Shown here: positions 56,201 to 64,000 of the stretch, in pieces
How positions within the stretch are numbered: position 1 is the first letter of the stretch
Layout: the number at the start of each line of letters is the position of its first letter
NCBI GenBank assembly: GCA_040954595.2
Contig: CM082593.2
Location: 3,100,001-3,164,000, forward strand
DNA length: 64,000 nucleotides
Direction of reading: 5' to 3'
From: Balanoglossus misakiensis
Lineage: Eukaryota > Hemichordata
The notes under the pieces: model-generated
What the model saw: the letters and a program-made list of their open reading frames with translations, nothing else
Database searches by the model: none
What the model was told of the DNA's origin: nothing
Position numbers and translations under genes: made by a program

Positions 56201-56222
56201 GCCACAACAGTGTGAAATATGA
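23152..56222 (+). CDS. MAM gene A: secretory signal, five MAM domains, TM, short tail
   Basis: Predicted 963-residue type I membrane protein. Exons: 23152-23224, 50644-50778, 50884-51137, 51364-51604, 51710-51821, 51978-52131, 52235-52382, 52555-52698, 52852-53108, 53418-53508, 53798-53959, 54120-54277, 54626-54986, 55160-55434, 55638-55761, 55857-55959, 56123-56222. They join in frame (2892 nt). Layout: signal peptide (about 1-20), MAM domains at about 28-184, 188-350, 378-533, 543-712 and 717-882, a transmembrane helix (about 900-925) and a 38-residue tail. MAM domains mediate adhesion and oligomerisation in meprins, receptor phosphatases and neuropilins; no catalytic domain is present, so an adhesion or receptor role is inferred. 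The first exon is 27.4 kb away across satellite DNA. It is assigned because its phase fits and its signal peptide resembles that of tandem gene B. I cannot name an orthologue. Confidence 0.88.
24168..24575. repeat. Satellite family S, left flank (88-bp monomers)
   Basis: About 4.5 copies of an 88-bp unit containing CATGAAAAATGTCCAGAAAA, CACCAAAATCCGTGAAGTCGG and GGTCGATTTTTGACAATTTT. The CCCATGAAAAATGTC phrase recurs at 24256, 24344, 24432 and 24527; the last interval is longer by 7 bp (a CCCATGG insertion). The S monomer is a diverged relative of the P and Q monomers further in. Confidence 0.92.
24576..30846. repeat. 557-bp tandem array, 11 units, with palindromes
   Basis: The marker TCATGGTAGTTATG recurs at about 24621, 25180, 25737, 26294, 26853, 27412, 27970, 28498, 29030, 29633, 30191 and 30748, giving spacings of 557-559 bp except 528, 532 and 603. 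Each unit has a T-rich part, an open frame of 77-110 codons and a palindrome cluster. Length variants come from gain or loss of palindrome subunits. The array sits inside the 88-bp satellite: S monomers abut it on the left and P monomers on the right. Identity between units is very high, indicating recent amplification. Confidence 0.96.
25083..25176. repeat. Palindrome cluster of the 557-bp unit (representative)
   Basis: Several copies of CTTATTTGCACCGC, one central base (A or T), then its exact reverse complement (sometimes with one mismatch in the outer arm) follow each other, so each can form a hairpin with a 14-bp stem and almost no loop. The same cluster recurs in all 11 units; two units (near 28430-28495 and 28960-29027) have one subunit fewer and one (29500-29628) has extra. 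Confidence 0.9.
30847..35060. repeat. Satellite families P (87 bp) and Q (88 bp) in alternating blocks
   Basis: P monomers (TTCCCATTTTTGGATGATTT, CATGGGCTATAACCCATGA, AAAATCGGCCAAATTTCC) alternate with Q monomers (TTGACATTTCTGGATGATTT, CATGAGCTATAACCCATGG, AAAATCACCAAATTTTGA). Approximate blocks are P to 31410, Q to 31930, P to 32700, Q to 33060, P to 34010, Q to 34370, P to 35050. The private variant CGCTAAGTCG at 32501 and 33811 and the block-end CCCATCTTT at 32691 and 34001 show a P11-Q4 higher-order unit of 1310 bp. The next copy is 1043 bp, short by three P monomers and a 6-bp deletion (CATGGGCCCATG near 34466). Confidence 0.93.
35061..37765. repeat. Homogeneous Q array, about 31 copies of 88 bp
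   Basis: Nearly identical Q monomers in direct orientation, containing CATGAGCTATAACCCATGG and AAAATCCGCGAAGTCG. Only isolated substitutions are visible (for example TCTAGATG near 37515). It ends abruptly at an orientation switch at about 37765. Confidence 0.95.
37766..50278. repeat. Inverted Q-type array, about 142 copies of 88 bp
   Basis: From 37766 the monomers read as reverse complements of Q (CATGGGTTATAGCCCATG, AATCATCCAGAAATGTCAAT, CGACTTCGCGAATTTTCAAA, TTTGGTGGTTTTTCGAC). The period is 88 bp, with some 87-bp units that lack one C (GTTTTTGACAAAAACC). Higher-order periods are visible through private variants: 17 monomers (AAAATCTTCC at 38935 and 40431), 14 monomers (TTACAGCCC at 39979 and 41211) and about 13 then 11 monomers (TTTTTAGAC at 47580, 48723, 49690). 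The last unit (about 50205-50278) is a true Q reverse complement (GGATTTTC, GGTGATTTTTTGAT, GCTCATG) rather than the array's own type. Confidence 0.96.
50279..50450. repeat. Satellite family P, right flank
   Basis: About two P-type monomers (AAAATCGGCCAAATTTCG, TTCCCATTTTTGGATG) in the original orientation, directly after the inverted array. The junction reads GCTCATGCATGATTTT, a CATGCATG palindrome. Confidence 0.9.
50451..50575. repeat. Satellite family S, right flank
   Basis: About 1.4 S-type monomers (CATGAAAAATGTCCAGAAAT, GACAAAAACACCAAAAT), the family also found at the far left edge (24168-24575) and in the same orientation. The array ends about 70 bp before exon 2 of MAM gene A. Confidence 0.88.
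50662..51453 (+). CDS. MAM gene A, MAM domain 1 (exons 2-4)
   Basis: Exons 50644-50778 (135 bp), 50884-51137 (254 bp) and the first part of 51364-51604. The four MAM cysteines are in YQCEFGNDTC, NSCLRFWYYMSG and DSGSC; the domain also shows FEGDLALDDI. The usual Trp after the second Cys is absent (TCGLTNEDGKW). Exon boundaries are phase 1-1-0. Confidence 0.92.
51469..52315 (+). CDS. MAM gene A, MAM domain 2 (exons 4-7)
   Basis: Runs from GDCNFESGGTCSWTNDAANDFDW (cited by its cysteines C and TCSW) in exon 51364-51604, through 51710-51821 and 51978-52131, to TTGWC in 52235-52382. RCMHFWYY spans a splice junction inside the Trp codon. VVIDDV is the conserved strand near the domain end. A Pro-rich spacer (PPADPQPRPTP) follows. 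Confidence 0.92.
52572..53498 (+). CDS. MAM gene A, MAM domain 3 (exons 8-10)
   Basis: Exons 52555-52698, 52852-53108, 53418-53508. Motifs: HDCDFQSGSLCSW, DDDFDW, QSCVTFWYHMYGSH, FEAESNSGAHGDVALD and VGEC. All four MAM cysteines are present. GHGP is the usual GP..DH motif in altered form. Confidence 0.92.
53815..54832 (+). CDS. MAM gene A, MAM domain 4 (exons 11-13)
   Basis: Exons 53798-53959, 54120-54277 and the first part of 54626-54986. Motifs: ITCDFEDPVNRMCGW, DDDFDW, GPAFDHTT, FKCFHFYYHHWHETG, DMSYDDM and EGRC. The third-strand FWY is replaced by FYYHHWHE, a His-rich variant shared with gene B. Confidence 0.9.
54845..55718 (+). CDS. MAM gene A, MAM domain 5 without N-terminal cysteines (exons 13-15)
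   Basis: The end of exon 54626-54986, then 55160-55434 and 55638-55761. It starts NEDFETGMAIWLNEEN where a C.FE....C.W motif is expected; both cysteines are missing. The rest is standard: DKYDWI, GPDVDHTLG, KCFGFWYHMSGENIGELRV, GDIAIDD, and a last Cys in TPC. Confidence 0.88.
55857..56222 (+). CDS. MAM gene A, transmembrane helix and cytoplasmic tail
   Basis: Exon 55857-55959 encodes GLIVGVTVASIFAVAIVVAI, then IIIILRR, a membrane helix with a positive stop-transfer end. Exon 56123-56222 encodes the rest of the tail: VCQKPGGLPNVLPFQRQ, then an acidic/Thr stretch, ending QQCEI and TGA at 56220-56222. Confidence 0.9.
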
Positions 56223-56865
56223 AGATGCCGTCAATTTGAAAATGGATAAAGTTTCTCTATACGCGTGATAAAAAATCGTGATATTGAAGATTTGCAAAAC
56301 GACTAACTTATGGCAAACCGGTGGTTGATAAACCAGTGTAAGACAATATCATGAAAATCAAAAATGACAAAATCGTTACTCAGTTTTTCATTAACACTAC
56401 CCTTAACAAGATGAAAATTGTCTGTTTATAAACATTATGCAACTATTTGTATACATTTACATAATTTCATAATAAAAACATTGGTGGAGGTGCAAATATT
56501 TACTGGAATGCAACGTTAATTGTACACAAGAAAATAAATTTAGAATTACTACAGCCCCATATTGTATTTTTGATTTAGAAGTGGAAATATCGTTATCTGC
56601 AAGCGCATTGGTCAAACAATTGTCCGACACAACCTCTCCTTGATAACAGTATTCTATTCTTGACAGCAAATCGCTCTGAAGCTATGAACCTTCGACTCCT
56701 GCATGCTATTCAACTTTCGCCAGTCAACTTTCTATTGGTTTTAGATCGATATCTCTGTACAATGTAGTTGTGTCATACAATTATGCGGTCGTAGACGTGT
56801 AAGTAGATTCACTACGGAAAGTCGTCAGAGGAGGGTAGTCGTGTACAATTTTCCCGGGGAGAAAA
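56223..56865. other. Gene A 3' UTR and gene B upstream region
   Basis: 643 bp between the stop of gene A and the ATG of gene B. An AATAAA at 56471-56476 (with another near 56531) probably ends gene A. The rest must hold the promoter and 5' UTR of gene B; no TATA box is convincing. Confidence 0.6.
56471..56476 (+). terminator. Candidate polyadenylation signal of MAM gene A
   Basis: Canonical AATAAA about 250 bp after the stop codon. A second AATAAA lies about 60 bp further on. Confidence 0.5.
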
Positions 56866-56929
56866 ATGGTTGTACTTAATGTTCGATGTCTGATTTTCGC
56901 CACACTGCTGTGTGTCCTGAAATGCCAAG
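56866..56929 (+). CDS. MAM gene B exon 1: signal peptide
   Basis: The ATG in GAAAAATGG starts MVVLNVRCLIFATLLCVLKC, then Gln and the splice donor GTatgt, one base into the next codon. It is a typical signal peptide with hydrophobic core LIFATLLCVL. Intron 1 is only 500 bp. Confidence 0.9.
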
Positions 56930-59900
56930 GTATGTAGAATTTAGTTCATATGCTTTTTAATGTGTTAACGGACATTTCGACAGACTCATACTGGAAAAAT
57001 TGCCTTTTTAACGCGTTGAATGCGCAGTCCTATGTGTGGGCTTCGTACAAACTCAGCCCCTCCAAAACACACAGAATCAAACCATCTTGTATATAAAAAT
57101 CATCCAATAGCGAGTGAAAGTTTTAAGGTTGAAATAGCTTTCACGCATTTTACATCTTATAAGCTGCAAGATGGGCGTATCCCACCCTAAGTTGGAAATA
57201 TGTCAAAGTATGTCGACGTCTTGACATTATCTCTAGCACGGCGTCTGTGAATACGCGGTGTCCGCCCACCAAATGACCCGTTAAAGCTTGTCAAGGTCGG
57301 GCGGATCCGTCACATTCTAGACGGTTGAAACTAAAGTTTCTGGGGGCGGGGGAAGCATTTACGTTAGGCCAAGAATGAATGCCAATTATAATAGAATCGT
57401 TAACTAAACTTCTCTTTAAATGGCTCTAGACATTGGAGATGGCTACCATTGTGAATTTGCGACAGATATGTGTGGTCTGACTAACGACGATGGCAATTGG
57501 GTTCGAAACCAGGGACCCACACCAACGCCGAATACAGGGCCCTCCACCGATCACTCAAATGACGGTAGGTGTAAACAAGATCCGTATCTATGCACTTGAT
57601 CGACAGACGTCACAATTTGATTCGTTGTGCCAATGTCATGATTTTACTCTGCTGTACACTAGCTTAGCAATTAATACACTTTTTTATTGAAATCAAACGT
57701 ACGCCTATTTGTTGACGTTGCATCTAATCTCTGTAGGTTACTATGTCTACATGAATGCTGCAGTAGTGGGGAATAGCGGAAGGGCCTCTATGCTAACCGA
57801 GACCTACCGTCCAACCAGCAACAGCTGTTTGAGATTCTGGTACTACATGTCGGGCAAAGATTGTGGACATTTGACAGTCAACGTTAAACTGCAGAGTGGA
57901 AGCTCGAAGACTATTTGGTCACGATGGTTTGATCAGGGAAATCAGTGGTCACAAGGTGAAGCTAATATTCTTGCAGAAGAATCCTATCAGGTGTGGTAAA
58001 ATTTTCAATTATAACTAACATGTTGTCATAGCGCCAAAGTCTTGTCATTGCGACAAAACAAATGAAGACAAGGTGCAGTGATCACAGAAAAAATCAACTA
58101 AGTTGGACACACCTACAATATTCTTCAATGTGTTTTGTACCACTCTTCAGATCGAATTTTACGGCAGCAATGACAACGCTTACGACAGCTTTGAAGGTGA
58201 CCTTGCCCTGGATGACATCAGGATAGACAGTGGGTCGTGTGAACAAAGTGGAGACTGTGATTTTGAAGATGGGACGTGTTTGTGGGACAGCGATCCTTCA
58301 AATGACTTCGACTGGTCCAGAATGAAGGCTGGGGACATAACCACAAGCGGGGCGCCTAAGAAGGACCATACTCTTGGATCATCAGACGGTAGTAGACCTA
58401 TTTGCTAATCTGGCGAACTGACCGGAACCGGAAGTGTTTATAATGTTCTCTATATATTGTAGAAAACAGTCTATTAACTGTTGCCCGCATCTGAATCATT
58501 TCGAGGAAATGTGAAAACGTTTTCAGTACTGAGGACAAGGGGCTTACTCACTTGGTTCTCCAGAAGGAATTAATAGCTCTGCACAATCGCAGCGAGGTTC
58601 GATGCTCCAGGTTTTTGTATGATGATGCTATCCGTATTTGAATGATATCTGTGTTCCCTACAGGTTACCTTCTTCTCTTTCCTGTGGATGGGTCAACCGG
58701 AAGTTTCAAAAGGTCACGTGTCATCAGCCAACAGTTTACGTCAACTGATGTCAACGGAAGGTGTCTGGAATTCTGGTGAGTGAATTCTATAAGATGGCTC
58801 TTGTCCTAGGCACACTCCTTACGTGCAATATATGTATCAATTATTTCTTTTGACTGACACTCAGACATTATGTTTACCACGAACCCAATTTGAATGTTTA
58901 TTTGAAAGTAAAGAGTGCCCACAGTTTCCAATACAGACTAATACCCTCATATGACTTTTTCATGCTCCAGGTATTATGTATCAGGTACACCGGGAACTAT
59001 AACAGTTTATGTAGACTATGGTACGACGTTCCCGGGAGAGCAGCATTACTGGACATTAACAGAAAGTTCAACTAATGATTGGATGAGTGGATTCGTACCA
59101 GTAAATAGCGAAGTCGACTACAAGGTACTTGTGTAGGTCATTTACTTACCAGAGCCTTATCTGCACTTGAGTATTTCGGTCCAAACAATGGCAGTGGTCT
59201 GATCTGAGGCAGTACACATGACTTGTTAACAAGTTGTAAACAGCGTGTTGGGATACTATGGAGAGGAGGACAAGAAAATGCATTTGATAAATAAAACAAA
59301 AATATTGACAAAACGTTACAGATAGTGGCCACCACGGCTGTATTAAACTGTGTGGATCCCTAAAACCGTGGACCTATGAGCAATATCACCAGATGTCTAA
59401 ACTGTTTCTTAAAGGTAATCATTGAACTCCTATCTGGCGATGAAGGTGGCGGCGTGGTTGCCATTGATGACTTGAGATTTAGGATCGGTTTCTGTGGAAT
59501 ATCACCTTCATCTGCATATCCTCCAGCCGATCCAAAAACGAGACCCACAGCACCTCCTCACGGTAAGTACGGTGTGTCATACAATAGGTTATGATACCAT
59601 GAGAGATGGGTTACTAAATTGCAACAGGACAAATCAACACGACAAGAGAATATAATTTCACACATCTGCCCCAACAGTGCCAACCACCTACGACTGTGAC
59701 TTCGAATTAGGGTCGTTCTGTTCATGGACTCAGCCAGCACATGACGATTTTGATTGGACAGCGATTCAAGCCAAAGACAACGCCGGACATGGACCAGATA
59801 TTGACGCTTCAGAAGGAACAGGTAACGCTGTTCGTCTGTCACATGTGGACTACTTAATAGTTATATAACAGAAATGTTAAAAACAACGAAGTTATCCCCA

Positions 59901-60941
59901 AACCCGTCACGAGAGCCATGTGTCTCGACAGGACTGGACATTAAAGTTGGTGGATTATATGAATACTTAAACTGTCACAAACCCAATGTTGCAGGTAACG
60001 GTTGGTACATTTACATTGAGAGTGAGGGCCAGACAGTCGGTGACAAAGCTCAGCTTGTCAGTGACGTCATATCAGCAAGCGAGCAATCGTGTATCACCTT
60101 CTGGTATCACATGTACGGTTCACACGCAAACAAACTAAGCATTTACACGGAAGCTGAGGGGACCACTTCAACCTTTCCAATATGGCGACGGGACGGAGGA
60201 CAAAATGATGAATGGTCTTACGGATCTGTCGCGTTTTCTTCGACATACGATTTCCTGGTAAGGAATTTGATGCGGTTGAATTTTTATATCGATGTAAATA
60301 GTAAATATTTAGAGTCAGTATTAAAAGACCTTGATATAAATACGATATGATAGGCACTTTTAATCTTGAAGAAATAAACTCTCGATTTTCATAATTTTTC
60401 CACATGCATTATTATATATTAATATTTTGTATAACAGCTTATTTTTGAAGCCGAGTGTGGTAGTGGTTCCCATGGAGATATTGCATTAGACGGAATTCAG
60501 TATGTTGCTGGTGAATGCCCAATTCAAGGTAAAAATATATAATTCACAAAATAACACAGACAGCAGGTTCTGATAATCGTCTCGTAAACTAAGTATAAGC
60601 TTCGCCTGATTGCATGAAGTGATACTTGTAACTCCGAACTATCACCTAATGTGTTTGTGCCCAGGAAAATAAAATAACGATATACTTTTTACTCGATTAT
60701 TTAATCTCAGAACATGATGGTATAGCTTGTGATTTTGAAGATCCAGTAAACAGCAAATGCAGCTGGCAACAAGCGAAGGACGATGATTTCGACTGGGTCA
60801 TAGGAACTGGTGCTACGAGGGTCCATGAAGATATTGGTCCTGCATATGACCACACGACAAAAACGGCCAACGGTACTTCAAAAGCATCCTAATTTTTGAG
60901 TGCTTAACACAGGGTGGGGGTAGTGGCGGTGGTGGTTGTAG

Positions 60942-61027
<86 letters not shown>

Positions 61028-63659
61028 GTTTTCTCATGCCATTTGTTCGACCATTCTGCAGGTCATTTCATTTACGTCGATGCAAGTGAGCACTACGAAG
61101 GCGAAGTAGCAGCCATAGTGTCTGGAAAGCATGACTGGAAAACTTCGTCTGTGTTCAAATGTTTAGAGTTTTACTACCACCATTGGCATGAGACGGGGGC
61201 ACTCATTATATACAAACAGGTGAGGGTGTGTATGTTTGTGTTGCTTTGACAGTGTTGCATTGCAGCCTAGAGCATGGTAATGGGTACAAGTCTGGTAGTG
61301 ATGGTGATCATGATGATAATGTGTTTTGTACCTTTTGATCGCAGTTTGATTTCAAAGGCAAGACCTACAGGGATATGTATGGATGGACCATCCGCACCCG
61401 AGGAGATAACTGGGCCATTGGATCACTAAACGTATTTGCATTGTACGAGCATCCCAACAGCCAAGTTCAAGTAGTCATCGAAACTTACATCGGCCCGAAC
61501 GACAAAGGCGATATGTCGTATGATGATATGAGTATCGTAGAGGGCCGCTGTTACTATAAAGGTCAGCAAACTATGACCAGGAAAAAGTCGTTTTAATCCG
61601 GTGTTCAAATGTTACCTGTATACGTTAAAGCACCTAGATATATAAGTATATACCTTTTCAACTGTCAAGGAAATGTTCAAAATTAATCTCACCATATTAT
61701 CTAATCTAACTATATCCTACTTAATTTTATCCTGATTGTCTGAAACGCCCCAGGAAACGAAAACTTTGAAAAGGGACTAGCCATATGGTTAAACGACGAT
61801 CAGAATGTCGACAAATTTGATTGGCTACTGGCGACAGGTGATAGCGTTTTGGGGGTGTCTGGGCCTGGCGTGGATCATACCTTGGGCACGGAAGCAGGTA
61901 TGTTGAATAAAAAAAAATCACAAGTCTTACACCCTTCCGTAGCCATCGATGACTCAAAAGTTCGTTTCGTTGCCACAAGTCAAAGGAAAAAAAAACTAAA
62001 TTGCCTAACAATTGATGTGACAATCATAATTGATCTGTTTGTTATAGGTAAATATGTTTTATTTGACGTGTCTGGCGGCGTCAAAGGAGACAACGCTATT
62101 CTGAAAAGTGCCCCCGAGATGCTTTGGATTGTAAAAACACTATGCTTTGGTTTCTGGTATCACATGAGTGGTGAAAACATCGGCGAACTTCGTGTCAGTC
62201 TCAGAGATATCAGCATGGACCCAGTGAAGGATACGTTATTATGGAGTCTGAGTGGTCCACAAACCAGTGGCGACAGTTGGAAGGAGGCTATAATCCCAAT
62301 TCCTGAATACCCAACAAGCACAAGCGAGGTAGGGGATGCACATTGGTTCAAGCGAGATGAGAGAATGACAGAAAATGATACTTACAGTAGAGAATGTGCG
62401 CAATGGGGGCTGCAGGACAGGAGAACAGGCACCCTTGATGTTCGTTACGTCACTATCCATAATCGATGGTACTCTTCCATGAGTCTACCAAAATCTTGGA
62501 AAACCCAGTGCATATCGTCACAGTTTTGACCTCCACTTTCACTGAGTAAATGGTGATAGGTCGTTGTCGTCACTACTTTCAGCCATGGTGGTTGCACGTC
62601 AAAGATTGAGTTCCGAAATGATGGAAACGTGGCACCTCACCGACCACTGACCTCACTGCGCTGACTGACAACCATCCAATCGATATGTCATTCACCAGGT
62701 GCATTCTGTGAGGCTTCTAATTGGTTGACGTGATTGAGAAGTTGTTTAGCATACTAGAATCACAGATATTGTCATGATGTTGCGTGTTGTAAGCCGGACA
62801 ATGTACTCGTGTTATGCAATCGCTATATTGAACTCAGCAGGCCTGCAGCCGTACAATATCTGAACGATTGTACTCTACTCGTACATTGTCCTTTACGTTT
62901 ATACTTACAAGATCATAGCAAGTGCATGGATGTTCTATCACTTATCACCAGTAGCCAATCACGTTTGTCGACATTGTTTTACAGATAGTATTTGAAGGTA
63001 TACGCGGCGACGGTAACCAGGGTGATATCGCTATTGACGACACAGCATTATATGAAACACCGTGTGAGAGGGTTCTTCCACCTGAAGCAGAGCCAAAAAA
63101 GAAATCAGCTGCATCAGGTAACGTGAGATACATGTATATTTTCACATTGGCCACATGCATTGTCCTTGTCATGGCATATCATGCCGCAAAGCCATGTGCT
63201 GCCTATCCATCCATCCATCCATCAAGCCAACCAACCAGTCAGCCAGCTGTCCCTGACTCACTCCTTCCCTCCTTTCCCTCATCCCACTGGACCATGAATG
63301 TCTGGATTAAATGTTTTTAAAATCCAATTTCAGGCAATGTCAGCGTGATCGTTGGAGTCACTATTTCAGTCGTTATCGCAGTCGTGGTAGTTGTGGCCGT
63401 TGTTACAATAATTTTGAACAGAGATCGGTTGAAACTGTGAGTATACCTATAGTAATGGCTAGTTCTTTGGTGTCAACGCGTGATACAGACGTGAACATTT
63501 ACAATCGCAGATATGCATGACTAATATTTTTCTAACAATTTATGCATCCTCTTCCGTGTTAAATTCCTTAGATCTGAAAAATTGGGTGCGCTGCCGAGTG
63601 TATCGTTTCGGCGTAACGTAGACGGCACGATGAAGTTAGACGAGTCATTCCCGGAATAA
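56866..63659 (+). CDS. MAM gene B: secretory signal, five MAM domains, TM, short tail
   Basis: Tandem paralogue of gene A, 962 residues. Exons: 56866-56929, 57430-57564, 57737-57990, 58151-58388, 58664-58775, 58971-59124, 59415-59562, 59678-59821, 59995-60257, 60438-60528, 60711-60872, 61062-61219, 61345-61561, 61754-61897, 62048-62328, 62985-63117, 63334-63436, 63572-63659. They join in frame (2889 nt). Most exon lengths equal those of gene A (135, 254, 112, 154, 148, 144, 91, 162, 158, 103); the rest differ mostly by small amounts, mainly multiples of three. Same layout: signal peptide, five MAM domains, transmembrane helix, short tail. There is no enzymatic domain, so adhesion or cell-surface recognition is inferred from the MAM family. 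One extra intron (61562-61753) compared with gene A. Confidence 0.92.
57450..58240 (+). CDS. MAM gene B, MAM domain 1 (exons 2-4)
   Basis: Exons 57430-57564, 57737-57990 and part of 58151-58388. Motifs: YHCEFATDMCGLTNDDG, NSCLRFWYYMSGKDCG, FEGDLALDDIRID and SGSC. It contains a 74-bp stretch identical to gene A (57809-57882). Confidence 0.93.
58256..59495 (+). CDS. MAM gene B, MAM domain 2 (exons 4-7)
   Basis: Exons 58151-58388 (end), 58664-58775, 58971-59124, 59415-59562. Motifs: GDCDFEDGTCLW, SNDFDW, RCLEFWYYVSG (Trp codon split by an intron), VVAIDDLRF and GFC, then a Pro-rich spacer. Confidence 0.93.
59695..60518 (+). CDS. MAM gene B, MAM domain 3 (exons 8-10)
   Basis: Exons 59678-59821, 59995-60257, 60438-60528. 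Motifs: YDCDFELGSFCSW, DDFDW, QSCITFWYHMYGSH, DIALDGI and AGEC. Gene B has an extra Cys in FEAECGSG where gene A has FEAESNSG. Confidence 0.93.
60728..61551 (+). CDS. MAM gene B, MAM domain 4 (exons 11-13)
   Basis: Exons 60711-60872, 61062-61219, 61345-61561. Motifs: IACDFEDPVNSKCSW, DDDFDW, GPAYDHTT, FKCLEFYYHHWHETG, DMSYDDM and EGRC. The intron between exons 11 and 12 carries a long TGA repeat. Confidence 0.92.
60942..61026. repeat. (TGA)n microsatellite, about 28 copies
   Basis: Uninterrupted TGA/GAT repeat in intron 11 of gene B, preceded by a G/T-rich stretch and 35 bp upstream of the exon-12 acceptor. It creates spurious poly-Met and poly-Ser frames that are not genes. Confidence 0.97.
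61757..63065 (+). CDS. MAM gene B, MAM domain 5 without N-terminal cysteines (exons 14-16)
   Basis: Exons 61754-61897, 62048-62328, 62985-63117. It begins NENFEKGLAIWLNDD, lacking both cysteines of the C.FE...C.W motif as in gene A. Then DKFDWL, GPGVDHTLG, LCFGFWYHMSGENIGELRV, GDIAIDD and ETPC. Confidence 0.9.
62329..62984 (+). other. Gene B intron 15, 656 bp
   Basis: Between GTaggg and ttttacAG. The reading frame of exon 15 stays open into this intron until 62529, but the homologous exon of gene A ends at the same point and exon 16 aligns with gene A, so the extension is intronic. Confidence 0.85.
63197..63250. repeat. CCAT-type microsatellite and Pro/Ser-coding-like low-complexity DNA
   Basis: A short run of CATC units followed by CAACCAACCAGTCAGCCAG in intron 16 of gene B. 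No coding value is inferred. Confidence 0.7.
63334..63659 (+). CDS. MAM gene B, transmembrane helix and cytoplasmic tail
   Basis: Exon 63334-63436 encodes VSVIVGVTISVVIAVVVVVA, then VVTIILNRDR, a single membrane helix. Exon 63572-63659 encodes a short tail with KLGALPSVSFRR, ending DESFPE and TAA at 63657-63659. Confidence 0.92.
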
Positions 63660-64000
63660 ACCTTTAGCAACGCTGGAATCGGTTTGAATATGGAGTTAAC
63701 TCTGGCGAAGCAAAAGTGTAGTAAACGTATGCAATGTGTACAGTTGAGCCGTGCTATGCTGATTAAAATTAAAAATTTCAATGTAAAGGTTTTTGAAAAA
63801 TAAACTAAACCAATAATTTTAATGCATACTCAGCTTACGTGTTCATTTTTCTGTAGTCTTTGTTTGCGTAACGTTAGATGGATCATCAGCTATAGCGTAA
63901 TAGTTCAACCACCCACGCACCCAACCAACCAACCAACCAACCAACCGATGCAATCATATGGGACCACTTCGCTGAATCTGCGAGTGCGAGAGCTACGTAC
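63660..64000. other. Gene B 3' UTR and downstream sequence
   Basis: An AATAAA at 63799-63804, about 140 bp past the stop, is a likely polyadenylation signal. Further on is a CCAA microsatellite (about 63922-63946). No further gene is visible before the window end. Confidence 0.6.
63799..63804 (+). terminator. Candidate polyadenylation signal of MAM gene B
   Basis: Canonical AATAAA in an A-rich context about 140 bp after the stop codon. Confidence 0.55.

Noticed and set aside
60813-61249. Poly-Met and poly-Ser open frames
   Set aside because: Both come from the TGA microsatellite in intron 11 of MAM gene B.
62329-62529. Extension of MAM gene B exon 15 into the following sequence
   Set aside because: The frame is open, but gene A splices at the homologous position and exon 16 (62985) continues the MAM domain in phase.

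Overview
The window is animal nuclear DNA, AT-rich, with GT-AG introns and long non-coding stretches. I cannot name the species. The gene content (a single-type CaMKII and tandem multi-MAM receptors) fits an invertebrate, possibly a deuterostome. All supported genes lie on the + strand. They were rebuilt exon by exon by matching splice sites to reading phase, and all three reconstructions stay open with consistent phase.

Region 1 (1-22.4 kb) holds the 3' three quarters of a CaMKII gene. Fourteen constitutive coding exons (1193-18269) encode about 403 residues, from the kinase N-lobe through the catalytic core, the autoregulatory segment and a short variable linker to the C-terminal association domain. 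The first exons lie upstream of the window. The exon carrying the HRDLK catalytic loop is present twice in tandem (3215-3287 and 3373-3445), both 73 bp and both intact, so they must be used mutually exclusively. The 8.5-kb linker intron holds several small in-phase exon candidates and a cluster of SRF-type CArG boxes. A long 3' UTR may run to about 22.4 kb.

Region 2 (23.15-56.2 kb) is MAM gene A: a signal-peptide exon, a 27.4-kb first intron, then 16 exons encoding five MAM domains, one transmembrane helix and a short cytoplasmic tail (963 residues). The first intron is almost entirely tandem repeats. From outside in these are an 88-bp monomer family (S), an eleven-copy array of about 557 bp with long palindromes, a related 87/88-bp family (P/Q) in higher-order blocks, a homogeneous Q array, and then about 142 copies of the Q-type monomer in the opposite orientation (37766-50278). 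P and S monomers close the right side. The layout looks like a concentrically layered satellite with an internal inversion of about 12.5 kb.

Region 3 (56.87-63.66 kb) is MAM gene B, a tandem paralogue with the same plan (962 residues) and a first intron of only 500 bp. Exon lengths match gene A almost one to one. The exception is one 361-bp exon of A, which B splits exactly into 217 + 144 bp. Both proteins have a fifth MAM domain lacking its N-terminal cysteine pair.
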